Positions 62,430 through 64,000 of a stretch of DNA of 64,000 nucleotides are shown here, one piece after another. The stretch lies in assembly GCA_963815535.1 (NCBI GenBank), contig CAWFGS010000003.1:62001-126000 (forward strand), written 5' to 3'. Under the pieces are notes generated by a model. The model searched no databases, was not told where the DNA came from, and worked only from the letters and a program-made list of their open reading frames with translations. The stretch is from CAWFGS01 sp963815535 (GTDB lineage: Bacteria; Pseudomonadota; Alphaproteobacteria; Sphingomonadales; Sphingomonadaceae). The position numbers and the translations under genes were made by a program. How positions within the stretch are numbered: the first letter of the stretch is position 1; each line of letters begins with the position of its first letter.

Positions 62430-64000
62430 TGTCTCATTCTTTTCAGCAGCCAGGAAAAACTGTTGCCGCTGCGCCGGGTCAAGCCCTGGATCACCAGTTG
62501 CTGCACCGGTTGCGGGCGGCCGTTGCCATCGACCCACATGCTTTCTTCGACTTGCCAAGTGCCCTTGTCGCCATCCGCATCCTCGTCTGCGGCGAGGCGG
62601 AACTGCCAGTAAGCGCCATCGGGCAACGCCAGCCCCGCGCCCATGCCGTCATCCGACAGACCGCACGTCGATACCCGGCCCGATATGGAACCGGATCGCG
62701 AAACCGATCTTGCCGCGCTGCCCCTTGCGCCCTGCGGCACCAGCATATCTTCGCCGCGCAATTCGCTGCCATCGTCGCGCATGATCAGGATGCGGCGATG
62801 GAGCAGGCCGTATCGCGCGACGTAACCGTCATGGCTTGCCTCCAACCGGGTGGCCGCGCCGCCCTGGCTCTGCAGGCTGCGGCGGTTGATCTCGACCTCC
62901 TCCACGCCCTTGCCCAGCTTGCCCTTGATCAGCACGGCGGTGGAATTGACGTCGTCCAGCACCAGCGTCGAATGCGCGGCGGTGGCGCGCAGGCCCTGTT
63001 CGATGCGCGCGGGAACCTGCCCGCCCGCAAACGCCGCGCCGCCGCAATTGACGATGATGCGCTGCGGTCCGTCGCGACAGTTCGAACGCCAGCGTGGAAG
63101 CGCAGCCATAACGGGCATGGCGCGCGCGCGGCGGCGGGGCGGCGTCGAACAGCAGGGTGCTGCCCGCTTTCGCACCATTTCCGGCAACGCCGTCGCGACC
63201 CTTGATAGCCCCATTGGCGCACATCGTTGAGCGGGCGGGCGCGCACGCCGCTGGCCGCGATCGTGGCATCGACCCGCGCTGCGGACACCGCGCCGCGCCC
63301 TGCCAGCTGCCCAGCCCGCCATCGCCATGACGCAGCGCCAGCAGCGGCGGTACCAGCAGGTTCAGCATGGCCGTGATGGCGGGCGGCGCATCGCGCCGCA
63401 CCGCACGATAGCAGGCGCCCAGATCGGACAGCAGGTCGATCGCATCCATCTGCGCCAGCGGGCTGCGCGACAGCACGCCGCCATCATCCGCGACCATTTC
63501 GCCCAGGGCGCGCACCAGCCCGGTTTCGCCGAACAGGCGGCGCGGCTTGCCGTCGGGCAGCAGCAGTCCGGCCGCGACGATCGCGCACCATCCCGCGACC
63601 GCGCCGAGACCGTCATCCGCCCGCGCGACATTGCGGTCCAGCCAGCGCGCCGTATCCACTGCCGCATTCAGCGCGCGGCCACGCAGCTGGCGATCCGGCC
63701 CGGCAAGCAGGATCGGCGCATGGACCAGCCAGGCGAGCAGGCGATGCCCGGCATTCTCGACCGTCCAGGCCGCGCCCTTTCCCGGTTTCGGATTGGCGCG
63801 CAGCCATGTTCCCAGAATACGCTCCGCCGTCGGGGTGGCCTGTTCGCGCGGGCCGCTGGCCGCCAGATCGGGCAACCAGGAAAAACCATGCACGACGCGT
63901 TCGAACGGCGGCGTCAGGCGCGATGCGGTGGAACCGAAATCGATCTGCGCGATCGGCGCCTTCACCCCGTAAACCAGGAAATGCCCGGCCCTCAGCGCCG
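62430..64000 (-). pseudogene. Heparinase II/III family protein, 5' end outside window, several frame breaks
   Basis: Frame open from the right edge: HFLVYGVKAPIAQIDFGSTA, then HGFSWLPDLAASG, WTVENAGHRLLAWLVHAPIL and DDGGVLSRSPLAQMDAIDLL, typical of the alpha-toroid of heparinase II/III-like proteins. A shift near 63300 leads to ARVDATIAASGVRARPLNDV, then KGRDGVAGNGAKAGSTLLFD, then IIVNCGGAAFAGGQVPARIE, EINRRSLQSQGGAATRLEAS and GYVARYGLLHRRILIM of the C-terminal beta sandwich. The end (VQQLVIQGLTRRSGNSFSWL) lies just before purH; no clean stop is seen in this frame, so the exact end is uncertain. It may act on polysaccharide or have an envelope role; substrate unknown. Confidence 0.75.

Noticed and set aside
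36227..64000. Programmed ribosomal frameshifting as an explanation for the many split genes
   Set aside because: Breaks lack a shared slippery heptamer or downstream structure, occur in unrelated genes, and need both +1 and -1 corrections.

Overview
The window is a 64 kb piece of a high-GC alphaproteobacterial chromosome. Gene content points to the order Sphingomonadales, perhaps an Erythrobacter-like lineage: a 180-kDa-class NAD glutamate dehydrogenase, short RNase D, DUF3576 lipoprotein next to leuS, IHF beta, a CYP153-like P450, and many exported peptidases and amidohydrolases. This placement is inference from families, not from a marker gene. Almost everything is housekeeping or common accessory metabolism; I saw no transposase, integrase, phage or CRISPR array.

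Layout. 1-7.7 kb: end of an acidic unrecognised protein, then gltB and gltD (glutamate synthase) separated by a REP-like paired hairpin. 7.7-16.8 kb: ung (broken), rnd, lptC-lptA, converging on holA-lptE-leuS and a DUF3576 lipoprotein, then a broken outer-membrane-type protein, a ribbon-helix-helix protein and a 77-aa protein. 16.9-24.2 kb, minus strand: murA, an acyl-CoA ligase, an M23 peptidase, bcp and glnE. 24.3-29.7 kb: M28 lipoprotein peptidase, agmatine deiminase (broken), DUF1223 protein, TauE/SafE permease, DUF305 lipoprotein and a small membrane protein (broken). 29.7-36.1 kb: thrS, phoD-like phosphatase, a membrane-protein/HTH pair, an alpha/beta hydrolase and a repeat-rich exported protein. 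36.2-43.3 kb: NAD-GDH (two breaks), ferredoxin reductase (broken), queG. 43.4-48.7 kb: an ABC exporter pair, CYP153-like P450, exported msrB, tRNA-Leu(TAA), ihfB, a GntR regulator. 48.9-53.9 kb: POT peptide transporter, a lipoprotein amidohydrolase, a second amidohydrolase that has lost its metal ligands, and an exported FKBP isomerase. 53.9-64 kb: SPL-type radical SAM protein, HxlR regulator with thioesterase, dxs, ArsR regulator with SDR oxidoreductase, zur, msrA, a 45-aa protein, purH, and a heparinase II/III-family protein running off the right edge.

Themes. Nitrogen assimilation and glutamate turnover recur (gltBD, glnE, NAD-GDH, agmatine deiminase). Envelope functions recur too (LptA/C/E, MurA, M23, exported MsrA and MsrB). 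The most system-like stretch is 48.3-53.9 kb: a GntR regulator divergent from a peptide transporter, followed closely by an active/inactive amidohydrolase pair and a periplasmic prolyl isomerase, which looks like periplasmic peptide processing and uptake.

Caveat. At least eight genes in the first 53.1 kb carry a single-base frameshift, and nearly every gene longer than 500 nt between 53 and 64 kb carries several, including dxs and purH, which are normally indispensable. I read most of these as indel errors in the sequence (contig-end quality), not real pseudogenes. The affected entries are typed 'pseudogene' because their frames are broken as given.
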